36,724 nucleotides of DNA from a virus: IMG/VR virus record IMGVR_UViG_3300009285_000809, positions 1 to 36,724 of that record. One strand, written 5' to 3'. A model generated the notes under the pieces. That model saw only the letters and a program-made list of their open reading frames with translations. It was not told the origin of the DNA and did not search any database. The translations under genes and the position numbers were made by a program. This document shows, piece by piece, positions 1 through 5,720 of the stretch (positions within the stretch are counted from its first letter, which is position 1; every line of letters begins with the position of its first letter).

Positions 1-114
1 TACTTTTTCACCGCCCATATTCTCCCCCACTGATATTTCTGCATTTAGTGAACAGCTTTCACGGTGATACTCTCTCCATCTCTCACTCTCTTGATTTTTG
101 GGTTCTTCCTTCAT
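1..114 (-). CDS. Unknown small protein, 3' end outside the window
   Basis: An open frame starts with ATG at 114 and runs off the left edge after 38 codons. The peptide is hydrophilic and rich in Glu, Arg and Ser (it begins MKEEPKNQES). No family is recognised. It is the most downstream gene of the leftward small-gene run and begins 14 nt after the stop of the preceding gene. A C-run lies in the gap, as upstream of several neighbours, but no Shine-Dalgarno sequence is seen. The gene may be real but rests only on position and open frame. Confidence 0.4.
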   Translation of the reverse strand, partial: MKEEPKNQESERWREYHRESCSLNAEISVGENMGGEKV

Positions 115-128
115 AGATGTGTGGGGGG

Positions 129-314
129 TTACTTGATAACCTCTATTTCTGATGGCCCAAATCTTTCCACCATAGTTTTTCTTGTTATCTCATCCAACTC
201 TACTCGCACAGAGCCATTCTTGAAAACAAAATCCACCTTTCCATTATGGGGTATTCGTAACCAAACTCTATCACCAATCTTTATCTTATTCACCTTAGTT
301 GTTTTCTTTTTCAT
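129..314 (-). CDS. Unknown 61-aa basic protein
   Basis: The protein is short, Lys-rich at the N-terminus (MKKKTTKVNK), then has a compact beta-rich middle (GDRVWLRIPHNGKVDFVF). This pattern could be a small beta-barrel or nucleic-acid-binding fold, but I recognise no family. The start is set by a copy of the repeated leader cassette (312-337), which ends at this ATG and contains the stop codon of the upstream 55-aa gene. Translation is therefore probably coupled to that gene. Confidence 0.6.
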   Translation of the reverse strand: MKKKTTKVNKIKIGDRVWLRIPHNGKVDFVFKNGSVRVELDEITRKTMVERFGPSEIEVIK

Positions 315-337
315 ACTCTTATATTTAATTATTTATT
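312..337 (-). promoter_or_regulatory. Leader cassette copy (gene at 314)
   Basis: Minus-strand reading AATAAATAATTAAATATAAG then AG and the ATG. The AATAAATAATTAA part holds TAA in all three frames. Copies are also at 848-875, 1209-1236, 1451-1478, 2746-2772 and 3232-3257; a shortened one precedes the ATG at 2459. Confidence 0.85.
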
Positions 338-496
338 AGACTTTTTTTGGGGGGGTACTTTGTCTAATTCTTGTTCAAGTTCTTCTATCCTACCTTCTAA
401 AGTTTCCGACTTACCAATCTCTAGACACATCGGACATTCGGTATAATACCCGCCTTCAAAACACACTTCGTCATGTCCGTCATCACATAGTTTCAT
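329..496 (-). CDS. Unknown 55-aa protein with paired cysteines
   Basis: ATG at 496, stop TAA at 329-331. The N-terminal half carries four cysteines (C4, C12, and a CPMC pair near residue 21) that could bind one zinc ion. The C-terminal half is Glu-rich and probably helical. It follows a 13-bp tandem repeat (501-539) whose units carry AAGGA, so the ribosome site lies inside the repeat. Its stop codon is embedded in the leader cassette of the next gene. Function unknown. Confidence 0.55.
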   Translation of the reverse strand: MKLCDDGHDEVCFEGGYYTECPMCLEIGKSETLEGRIEELEQELDKVPPQKKSNK

Positions 497-500
497 ATTC

Positions 501-539
501 TTATTCCTTTATCTTATTCCTTTATCTTATTCCTTTATC
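501..539. repeat. 13-bp tandem repeat, three units
   Basis: The unit TTATTCCTTTATC (plus strand) occurs three times in a row at 501-513, 514-526 and 527-539, with a partial fourth. On the minus strand each unit contains AAAGGAATAA. The repeat spans the stop codon of the 107-aa gene (TAA at 527-529) and supplies the purine-rich ribosome site of the 55-aa gene starting at 496. Confidence 0.9.
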
Positions 540-850
540 TTATTAAGTGCTTCCTTAGTTTCTCTGGTGATGATACCGATGCCCACGAAGTTCCCTTCAC
601 GACAACTTAGGAGGCAGTTGGAGAAGTTTTGTATTTCTTCTTTCCTCACCTGTTCTATAAGACAAGAGATGAAATCAATTAACGATATTTGTCTATCATA
701 CTGAGACCCGTACCCAATATGATTCAGCCACCCAATAAACTCTTTCTCCCATAGGGGAACATGCATGGCGTTACACGCCGAGCAATCCTTTTTTGCGCCA
801 CCGTGGTCTAAACAGTATCCATTTACATATCCAAACTTTTCTTCCTTCAT
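527..850 (-). CDS. Unknown 107-aa protein with N-terminal Cys/His cluster
   Basis: The N-terminal 30 residues contain a Cys/His cluster (YCLDHGG and DCSACNA) resembling a small zinc-binding knuckle. The remainder looks alpha-helical. No family is recognised. The ATG at 850 is immediately preceded by a copy of the leader cassette within the first 60-bp direct repeat (846-905). The stop codon begins inside the 13-bp tandem repeat. Confidence 0.6.
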   Translation of the reverse strand: MKEEKFGYVNGYCLDHGGAKKDCSACNAMHVPLWEKEFIGWLNHIGYGSQYDRQISLIDFISCLIEQVRKEEIQNFSNCLLSCREGNFVGIGIITRETKEALNKIKE

Positions 851-905
851 ACACTCTTATAGTTAATTATTTATTCTTCTTTAGTCTGAGGCAGGTGAGA
901 AATTA
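846..905. repeat. 60-bp perfect direct repeat, copy 1
   Basis: Identical base for base to 1449-1508. It includes the last bases before the ATG at 850, the leader cassette (848-875), and about 30 further bases. The two copies bracket the genes at 906-1211 and 1232-1453. Confidence 0.95.
848..875 (-). promoter_or_regulatory. Leader cassette copy (gene at 850)
   Basis: Same element with C for A at one position (TTAACTATAAGAG) and GTGTATG as start context. Part of the 60-bp direct repeat. Confidence 0.85.
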
Positions 906-1211
906 TTATTCAGCTCTTGGATATTCTTTTCTGTATTCAGTGATTATTTTTTTAAGAAACTCAATAGTTAATTCACCATCATCATTTGACTCTACTTCAG
1001 AATAAAGAATTATACTATTTGCAATCCCCAGGAAAACAGATTTGTATTCTTCTTCTTTTGACCCATCATCTCTAATTAGTTTTACGTTTGGCATGTATTT
1101 ATCCGTCTTGAAAGATTTGCCTGCATGATAACCACTAATAATAAATACTATATATTCTTTATGTAGTTTCTTTTTTTTACTTATTACTTCTCCTATACTT
1201 ATTTTTTTCAT
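906..1211 (-). CDS. Unknown 101-aa protein
   Basis: A Lys-rich N-terminus (MKKISIGEVISKKKK) is followed by a mixed alpha/beta pattern. No motif is recognised. The start is fixed by a leader cassette (1209-1236), which contains the stop of the upstream membrane-protein gene. With that gene it forms a two-gene unit bracketed by perfect 60-bp direct repeats, which suggests it was gained, or could be lost, as a block. Confidence 0.6.
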   Translation of the reverse strand: MKKISIGEVISKKKKLHKEYIVFIISGYHAGKSFKTDKYMPNVKLIRDDGSKEEEYKSVFLGIANSIILYSEVESNDDGELTIEFLKKIITEYRKEYPRAE

Positions 1212-1236
1212 ACACTCTTATATTTAATTATTTATT
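1209..1236 (-). promoter_or_regulatory. Leader cassette copy (gene at 1211)
   Basis: Same element; the stop codon of the upstream membrane-protein gene (1232-1234) is one of its three TAA triplets, so termination and restart occur within about 20 nt. Confidence 0.85.
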
Positions 1237-1453
1237 TTCCTTTAGGGGTTGACTCAACATCTTCTGTATACGAAATACTAGTAACTCCTATACAAAGAAG
1301 AAAGACAAGAAAGTGTAAAAAAGTAAAGTCTACTAACTGTTTAGCCCAGTATCCCTCGTAAAAGATATTGAAAGTTGTCAGTCCATAGAGGGAGACTGCC
1401 ATAAATACACTCACACCGATGAGGAACTTTGATCTCTTTGATGGTTGTTTCAT
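1232..1453 (-). CDS. Small membrane protein, two predicted TM segments
   Basis: This 73-aa protein has a basic N-terminus (KQPSKRSK), a hydrophobic segment at about residues 10-30 and a second at about 45-60, then a polar tail. It probably spans the membrane twice with both ends in the cytoplasm. No family is recognised. The start follows leader cassette 1451-1478 in the second 60-bp repeat. The stop TAA lies inside the next cassette. Confidence 0.6.
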   Translation of the reverse strand: MKQPSKRSKFLIGVSVFMAVSLYGLTTFNIFYEGYWAKQLVDFTFLHFLVFLLCIGVTSISYTEDVESTPKGK

Positions 1454-1508
1454 ACACTCTTATAGTTAATTATTTATTCTTCTTTAGTCTGAGGCAGGTG
1501 AGAAATTA
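1449..1508. repeat. 60-bp perfect direct repeat, copy 2
   Basis: Second copy of 846-905, with no mismatch over 60 bases. The flanking bases differ on both sides. It carries the leader cassette for the gene starting at 1453. Confidence 0.95.
1451..1478 (-). promoter_or_regulatory. Leader cassette copy (gene at 1453)
   Basis: Identical to the 848-875 copy, inside the second 60-bp direct repeat. Confidence 0.85.
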
Positions 1509-1614
1509 CATCTCACACAATAGTCAGTCGCCCAATAGCCCGAAGCTATATTTACCCTGCGCTATTAGTTAGTCCCTTGCGTCTTATTCCGCCACTGCCC
1601 CAGGCTGGAGGAGA
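1509..1614 (-). other. Intergenic stretch with tRNA-Leu-like fragment
   Basis: No gene is seen here. Read on the minus strand from about 1604, the bases GTGGCGGAAT then AGACGCAAGGGACT resemble the D-arm and the 5' half of the anticodon arm of a class II tRNA (Leu type). Further on is a 5-bp stem-loop (ATAGC / GCTAT). The T-arm and acceptor pairing are not convincing, so this is at most a decayed or chance tRNA-like fragment. Confidence 0.3.
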
Positions 1615-2151
1615 TTAAAGTTTAATATCACTTTCTACTTCATTACCCCAGACGTCCCAATTATTTTCTTGAAATAAATTACTTTTATTTTGTCGGGCAA
1701 ACATTTCAAGTTTAGTTTCATTAGGATACCATTCAGATATTTTTTGTCTTATATAATCAGGTTTTTCACTATGTCCACTTTTTTTAGATTTTATTATTGA
1801 TGATATACGCTGAATATCTTTAGGCGGACTAAATTTTCCTTTAACCCCAACTAATAATAATTCGTGCTGACCCCTAAACCAATAGCCCATACCGACCCAA
1901 CCCTTATCCCAAATTGCGTGTGTTTTATAAATAAACCCCCAATATTTCATTACCCGTAATGCTTCTAAAAGTTTGGGTGCAGTCGCCCAAAGATACAAAA
2001 CTGAATTATCACTACTGGGGGGGGTAATCTTACAAATATCCTCAACTAACATTGTAGTATAATGATTTTCAATTTTATCCGCATTGTCTTTTGAGAAGTC
2101 GTATCTCCACGGTGGATCAGCCAGTATAATCTGATACTTCTTGCTTATCAT
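1615..2151 (-). CDS. MT-A70-family adenine-N6 DNA methyltransferase
   Basis: This 178-aa protein transfers a methyl group from S-adenosylmethionine to the N6 of adenine in DNA, by family knowledge. The catalytic motif DPPW is at residues 12-15 in the context QIILADPPWRYDF, typical of phage MT-A70 enzymes. A later conserved segment HAIWDKGWVGMGYWFRGQHE, followed by LLLVGVKG, matches the family core. The length is normal for compact phage members and no target-recognition domain is seen. The ATG overlaps the stop of the PD-(D/E)XK-like gene (ATGA at 2148-2151), so both are translated together. Likely roles are protection against host restriction or self-marking of phage DNA. The family call is confident; the target sequence is unknown. 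Confidence 0.9.
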   Translation of the reverse strand: MISKKYQIILADPPWRYDFSKDNADKIENHYTTMLVEDICKITPPSSDNSVLYLWATAPKLLEALRVMKYWGFIYKTHAIWDKGWVGMGYWFRGQHELLLVGVKGKFSPPKDIQRISSIIKSKKSGHSEKPDYIRQKISEWYPNETKLEMFARQNKSNLFQENNWDVWGNEVESDIKL

Positions 2152-2459
2152 AGTGTATTGAAATTACTGATAATATACTTCGTCTTACCCCTATCTCTAA
2201 AATCAATACATTGCTTCAAAAAGCCAGTATCAGAGGTTATTTCTTTTACTGGAATATACTGAACTCGCTTTATGTCAAAAAACACAAAGGCAATATAATC
2301 CACTTTGTTTGCTTTTATTGCCCTATTCGCACCTTTTGCACTTCTCAATGAAAAACGATAAACATTTTTGCTTTTCCCATAATCGGCAATTTGAGAACAG
2401 GTCTTAACTTGTATTCTTTTAATCACGCCATCCAATACCAACCCTAGATCTTTTGACAT
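2148..2459 (-). CDS. PD-(D/E)XK nuclease-like protein, apparently N-terminally short
   Basis: This 103-aa protein contains DLGLVLDGVIKRIQVKT at residues 4-20. The Asp followed by a beta-hairpin and QVKT resembles the catalytic strand pair (D...QxK) of PD-(D/E)XK proteins of the I-Ssp6803I-like endonuclease family. Further family-like features are KVDYIAFVFFD and YIPVKEI. Members usually have about 30 more N-terminal residues with a Glu-bearing helix. Here the in-frame sequence upstream ends soon at a stop codon, so that helix is absent. The gene is coupled by ATGA to the methyltransferase. It could be a miniature nuclease, a remnant, or a DNA-binding partner. Family call moderate, activity uncertain. 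Confidence 0.55.
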   Translation of the reverse strand: MSKDLGLVLDGVIKRIQVKTCSQIADYGKSKNVYRFSLRSAKGANRAIKANKVDYIAFVFFDIKRVQYIPVKEITSDTGFLKQCIDFRDRGKTKYIISNFNTL

Positions 2460-2460
2460 A

Positions 2461-2748
2461 TTATTTATTGATGAAGTCGATAAGGCCTTTAAGAATTATA
2501 TTAGTTGCATCGGTTCTTGGATAGTGCTCACATATCGCCAGGTCGCAATAATGGTCTGGCATTTCTTTTTTATGTATTTTTGCCCATAACTTCACCTCTC
2601 TCTTTGAGATGAAGTTTTCTTGGATGAAGGATTTGACCTTTTTAGGATTCAATGTTTCTGGAAAATGCCAATCGTCTATTGGAGGTGGAAAGGGTTTATC
2701 CCCTCCAAATTCTATATCAAACTCCTTTTCCCATTTTTCTGGTTTCAT
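2461..2748 (-). CDS. Unknown 95-aa protein
   Basis: The protein has a Pro- and acid-rich N-terminal third (GGDKPFPPPIDDWHFPE) and a helical C-terminal part with a possible metal-binding mix of His, Cys and Asp (PDHYCDLAICEHYPRTDA). No family is recognised. The ATG at 2748 follows leader cassette 2746-2772. Its stop TAA lies within AATAAATAAT immediately before the next ATG, which looks like a shortened cassette. Confidence 0.6.
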   Translation of the reverse strand: MKPEKWEKEFDIEFGGDKPFPPPIDDWHFPETLNPKKVKSFIQENFISKREVKLWAKIHKKEMPDHYCDLAICEHYPRTDATNIILKGLIDFINK

Positions 2749-2772
2749 ACCTCTTATATTTAATTATTTATT
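2746..2772 (-). promoter_or_regulatory. Leader cassette copy (gene at 2748)
   Basis: Same element ending TATAAGAGGTATG. A C-run (CCCCCT) lies a few bases upstream, as at other copies. Confidence 0.85.
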
Positions 2773-2784
2773 CTCCTGAGGGGG

Positions 2785-3234
2785 TTAAAAATAGTCTCTT
2801 ATTTCTGACAAATGTTTTATTTGCGGTATATTATATTTTACACAAACAATGTCTACATTTCCTTTCTTCCAAAAGCCATCAGGACAACATACAATCAACT
2901 TTTTTGTATGAGCGTAAAGTCCTAATTCCAAAAGTGAAATTGGAGCTTTAGTTTTTGGGTCAAAATACATAAGAATTTTATCAACCATATCAAGTCCGTT
3001 TAATTCCCATTCAACTTGTTCTCTGAATTTTTGATTTTCAATTTTTTGTTCCCACGAACTATCCCAATCTAATCGGCGAGGGTTAAGTATCAAGACATTT
3101 TTATCAGCAAGGTAGACCAATATTCTTGTTTGCCATTCCTCAGCCGTACCCATCTCAATACTACCAGCTAAAAATAAACAGGAATCCGTATCTGCATTTT
3201 CCGGTACTTCATTTGGGGCGTAAATTACGTTCAT
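2785..3234 (-). CDS. Nucleoside 2-deoxyribosyltransferase-like protein
   Basis: This 149-aa protein has the layout of the Nuc_deoxyrib_tr family: CLFLAGSIEMGTAEEWQ near residue 20, NPRRLDW near residue 51, a central FREQVEWELNGLDMVDKILMYFDP, and SLLELGLYA at about residue 100, which carries the usual catalytic-type Glu. The family cleaves or exchanges the base of 2'-deoxynucleosides, or similar N-glycosidic bonds, in the cytoplasm. Phages use such enzymes in nucleotide salvage or in making modified bases. The start follows leader cassette 3232-3257. Substrate cannot be read from sequence. Confidence 0.75.
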   Translation of the reverse strand: MNVIYAPNEVPENADTDSCLFLAGSIEMGTAEEWQTRILVYLADKNVLILNPRRLDWDSSWEQKIENQKFREQVEWELNGLDMVDKILMYFDPKTKAPISLLELGLYAHTKKLIVCCPDGFWKKGNVDIVCVKYNIPQIKHLSEIRDYF

Positions 3235-3257
3235 CCTCTTATATTTAATTATTTATT
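3232..3257 (-). promoter_or_regulatory. Leader cassette copy (gene at 3234)
   Basis: Same element ending TATAAGAGGATG, the rightmost copy found. None is seen in the rest of the window. Confidence 0.85.
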
Positions 3258-3271
3258 AGAGTTTGGGGAGG

Positions 3272-3484
3272 TTAAACAAGTGTTAGCTGTTTAGGTTCTA
3301 ACTTCAGGCGGTAAAAGTAGTATGGCTTCTTCCCGTTCCTTGCCTCAATATCGTAACCATTTCCTTTAAGTTCAAAGATTCTCGCACCGTACCTGTAAAT
3401 ACCCGTAGATTCGTGTAGTTCTATATTGGAGTGCCATTGTTCGTCCGAAAGTATGTCGTATATTTTTTGGCACTGTGGAGTCAT
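3272..3484 (-). CDS. Winged helix-turn-helix protein (HTH_39-like)
   Basis: From ATG at 3484 the product is 70 aa: MTPQCQKIYDILSDEQWHS begins a typical winged-helix domain, followed by a recognition-type helix (YRYGARIFELKGNGYDIE) and a wing ending in YYFYRL. It resembles small phage HTH_39 proteins, which are probable DNA-binding regulators. I chose 3484 because it overlaps the stop of the 42-aa upstream gene (ATGA at 3481-3484); a longer frame exists but its N-terminus is only the shadow of that gene. Confidence 0.7.
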   Translation of the reverse strand: MTPQCQKIYDILSDEQWHSNIELHESTGIYRYGARIFELKGNGYDIEARNGKKPYYFYRLKLEPKQLTLV

Positions 3485-3609
3485 AGTGCACAAGTTACGA
3501 GAACCATGTACGCCTCTAAGGCTCTCCAAACAATAATCAGGAAAATTATCAACGCAACGGATAGAAGAAGTATTACACTAGACCAGAAGTAGGACATGAA
3601 TGTTTTCAT
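3481..3609 (-). CDS. 42-aa single-pass membrane peptide
   Basis: The ATG at 3609 overlaps the stop of the upstream 3D-domain gene (ATGA at 3606-3609), and its stop overlaps the next ATG in the same way. The product starts MKTFMSYFWSSV and is almost entirely one hydrophobic segment (ILLLSVALIIFLIIVW). It may be a small holin-like or accessory membrane peptide working with the membrane-anchored 3D protein. That role is inferred from position only. Confidence 0.6.
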   Translation of the reverse strand: MKTFMSYFWSSVILLLSVALIIFLIIVWRALEAYMVLVTCAL

Positions 3610-4100
3610 AGAACTTGAATTGGTAAATGTTTGATACCAAGTTTGAGTGCAAGCTGATGAGATTCTTCTCCGTACCCTACCCAAATATCAATCCTGTTTT
3701 TGTACTTCGCGGAGATTCTATCTTCGACAGTATATTCCTTTCCGTCAATCAAAAGTTTTGTACCAAATGGGTAGAGATTTGTGGCGACCATTCCCGTTTC
3801 GGCAATCTTTCCACTAGCGGTCAGACAACCACCGTCTTTTGGGTAGTGGCAACTGTCTTTTTCCGAGTAGTGTGAAATAGTCATAATTTGACCCATTTGC
3901 TCGGATGCTACAGACTCTACGACCTCGCTAGGCACACTGAGAGCCTCAAGGTGAGGTTTTGGGGTCGAAAAGGTCATCTGATAGCCACCCGACACTTTTT
4001 GACTCGTAGCGAAGAAAATCACCATTACGGAAAACGCTATGAGTGCGATGATATACAGGGCGTGATTGGTAGGTACGATTTGGTTGAAATACTTTTTCAT
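3606..4100 (-). CDS. Membrane-anchored 3D/RlpA-like beta-barrel protein
   Basis: This 164-aa protein has a signal-anchor segment at about residues 15-32 (YIIALIAFSVMVIFFA), a linker, and a C-terminal double-psi beta-barrel. The barrel carries CLTASG, GMVATNLYPFGTKLLIDGKEYTVEDR and RIDIWVG, the three-aspartate-type signature seen in 3D and RlpA-like domains. Such domains act on peptidoglycan or bind it outside the membrane. Two cysteines (SCHYPKDGGC) could form a disulfide, consistent with export. It sits at the end of the replication-like block, not with the M23 lysin, so it may be a second cell-wall enzyme. Family confident, exact activity not. Confidence 0.75.
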   Translation of the reverse strand: MKKYFNQIVPTNHALYIIALIAFSVMVIFFATSQKVSGGYQMTFSTPKPHLEALSVPSEVVESVASEQMGQIMTISHYSEKDSCHYPKDGGCLTASGKIAETGMVATNLYPFGTKLLIDGKEYTVEDRISAKYKNRIDIWVGYGEESHQLALKLGIKHLPIQVL

Positions 4101-4108
4101 TTTTGTTT

Positions 4109-4258
4109 TTACAGCTTAATAGTTTTTAAGAAGTCTTTTGTACTTTCTTCCCCAGAAACCTCAACGAGTTTATCTACTTGCTCACGGATTTTTGACATGA
4201 GGTACTCTGGGGTTTCCAGAAAATCTTCGGGGTCGAGGGATTTATTGTCGTTGGTCAT
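4109..4258 (-). CDS. Unknown 49-aa acidic helical protein
   Basis: ATG at 4258, stop TAA at 4109-4111. The product begins MTNDNKSLDPEDFLETPEYL and is strongly charged and helical. Its start lies inside the 3' end of the preceding 47-aa gene (17-nt overlap). No family is recognised. The overlap and charged, codon-like composition support a real gene. Confidence 0.5.
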   Translation of the reverse strand: MTNDNKSLDPEDFLETPEYLMSKIREQVDKLVEVSGEESTKDFLKTIKL

Positions 4259-4385
4259 ACTCTTTAAGTTTTGCGTTTAAGTAACTAATTACAAGTGGAA
4301 AAATCTTATCGTTATCAAATCCAAGTACCGAATCTCTATTTCCAATGTCTAACTCTATCCTTTCAAGAAATTCTTTTGCTGTCAT
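4242..4385 (-). CDS. Unknown 47-aa protein
   Basis: ATG at 4385 overlaps the stop of the DnaD-like gene (ATGA at 4382-4385). Stop TAA is at 4242-4244. The product (MTAKEFLERIELDIGNRDS...) is helical and charged with no recognised motif. Coupling to the initiator gene suggests a replication accessory role, which is inference. Confidence 0.5.
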   Translation of the reverse strand: MTAKEFLERIELDIGNRDSVLGFDNDKIFPLVISYLNAKLKEYDQRQ

Positions 4386-5047
4386 ACGCTTACCTTTTTT
4401 ATTAAGTTGGCTTTTAACCGTTGATATTTTTCGGGCATGGGGATTCCCTTAGCTTTAAGCTCCTCTGTCTTTTTGAGTTCGGCTTCGGTTTCACGGCGTT
4501 TAATTGCCTCGACGTCCTTTGGGGCTTTTTTGAGCCAATTAAGCACGAAGTTTTTCCAGTTAGTCGGGTACTTATTGGAATCACACCAGTTGACCATCTT
4601 TGTGTATTCTAGTTTTAAGTCCCTATCTCCGAATCCGTTCTGCTTCCCATAGTGGATAACTTCTTCTAACGAAGGCAGTCGCTCTTTCTTCTTCTTTTCT
4701 TTTCTATTCTCTTCTCTTCTCTTCTCTTCTCTTCTAGGCAAGCAACTTGCTATCAACCTGCTAGCAATCAGCTCCAAGTCAGATAGGTGTTTTATAGCGT
4801 CGTTTAGCCCCTTTTCTTCATCCTCTGAAAGTGTGAGTTGATGACGTATGTAATTGGTGTCGAGGTGAATTTTGTTCTTATTTTTCGATGCGAGGAGTAT
4901 CAAACCGATGAAAAACCACTTCTCAAAACTACTTAGTTGCATAAATTTGTAGTCACTCAGGGTACTTATATACAGCTTTATCCACAGGATGTGCCTGTCT
5001 GAATAGTGCTGGTACTTGTGGTAGTTTTTGACATACAGGTACTCCAT
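4382..5047 (-). CDS. DnaD-like replication initiator protein
   Basis: This 221-aa protein begins with a winged-helix module typical of phage replisome organisers: VKNYHKYQHYSDRHILWIKLYIS followed by FSSFEKWF-like LSSFEKWFFIGLILLA and a second helix pair to about residue 95. A highly charged linker (about 105-122, REEKRREENRKEKKKKER) joins a C-terminal DnaD-like part with VIHYGKQNGF, EYTKMVNWCDSNKYPTNWKNFVLNWLKK. Such proteins bind the phage origin and load the host helicase. A perfect DnaA-box sequence (TTATCCACA, plus strand 4978-4986) lies in this gene. The family call is from architecture. Confidence 0.75.
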   Translation of the reverse strand: MEYLYVKNYHKYQHYSDRHILWIKLYISTLSDYKFMQLSSFEKWFFIGLILLASKNKNKIHLDTNYIRHQLTLSEDEEKGLNDAIKHLSDLELIASRLIASCLPRREEKRREENRKEKKKKERLPSLEEVIHYGKQNGFGDRDLKLEYTKMVNWCDSNKYPTNWKNFVLNWLKKAPKDVEAIKRRETEAELKKTEELKAKGIPMPEKYQRLKANLIKKVSV

Positions 5048-5048
5048 A

Positions 5049-5246
5049 TCAGTACCCCGACGTTATCCATTTAACTCTAGAAACCGATATACTCCTTGAG
5101 TTTGGCAGGGAGGCGCTTATCTCATCTGCCGTGCCTTTATTCAATGCCTTATGGCTTTCTATGAAGTATCTATCTGCATTGAACATGGCGTCCATCGCCT
5201 CCCTGACCTCCTCATCTTTTAGGTATTCTATAAAGGTCATATCCAT
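5049..5246 (-). CDS. Unknown 65-aa protein
   Basis: The product begins MDMTFIEYLKDEEVREAMDAMF; a second ATG two codons on is an alternative start. AAGG lies 4 nt before the first ATG. The N-terminal half is acidic and helical. It lies between the SSB-like gene and the initiator with almost no spacing, which suggests a replication accessory. No family recognised. Confidence 0.55.
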   Translation of the reverse strand: MDMTFIEYLKDEEVREAMDAMFNADRYFIESHKALNKGTADEISASLPNSRSISVSRVKWITSGY

Positions 5247-5255
5247 TAAACCTTA

Positions 5256-5708
5256 CTAGAATGGTGGCTGGGCGCCGTCATCTACCTTACTCACCTTATT
5301 TGGCATCAATGTTTCACCTGTCCAGATGTAATTTACAAGTGTTGGAGCGTTTTCTAGGATATAGGGAACATCTCGGTTAGCTTCAAGCATGGAGCAAACT
5401 ACACCATGGCGAACTTTTCCCTCATTTATTGCGTCCCAATTAACCTCTTTATTCGATGGAGGTGATGTTTCTTCTGACTTCGGTACGCTCAATCCTTCCT
5501 CACCCGCCTCAAACCAAAGTATATTCTTGAACTTTCCGTTGATTGAGTAGGAGATTATGTATGTTTTTTCTGTTTCTACCGCTAAACTGAGAAATGTTTC
5601 GTGTGCTTTCGTTGTTGAGCCGTCCTGTTTGTTCTTGAAGAAGGAATAGGTGTTTCCCTCGTAATCCCTTATGGTTATTCTCGTTTCGGAGGGTTCTATT
5701 TCCTTAAT
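5256..5708 (-). CDS. SSB-like phage protein, probable ATT start
   Basis: The frame is open from 5708 to 5256 (150 aa). A shorter TTG start at 5492 is possible, but coding-quality sequence continues upstream to residue 2 (KEIEPSETRITIRDYEG...). No ATG, GTG or TTG occurs in that stretch. ATT at 5706-5708 follows AGGTGG with 7-nt spacing and is the best start. The first 75 residues look like a beta-barrel (NTYSFFKNKQDG, KTYIISYSINGKFKNILWF). A linker and NWDAINEGKVRHGVVCSMLEA follow. The C-terminus ends KVDDGAQPPF, like the acidic tip plus Pro-Phe of single-stranded DNA-binding proteins. This fits binding ssDNA and recruiting partners. Function is inferred. Confidence 0.6.
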   Translation of the reverse strand: MKEIEPSETRITIRDYEGNTYSFFKNKQDGSTTKAHETFLSLAVETEKTYIISYSINGKFKNILWFEAGEEGLSVPKSEETSPPSNKEVNWDAINEGKVRHGVVCSMLEANRDVPYILENAPTLVNYIWTGETLMPNKVSKVDDGAQPPF

Positions 5709-5720
5709 TCACCCACCACC

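Noticed and set aside
337-357. Run of T followed by a run of G as a terminator
   Set aside because: No stem is present, and the bases encode the C-terminus of the 55-aa protein on the minus strand.
4978-4986. Perfect DnaA box as an origin by itself
   Set aside because: One 9-mer match is expected by chance at about this window size; it is mentioned only as support for the palindrome at 6067-6087.
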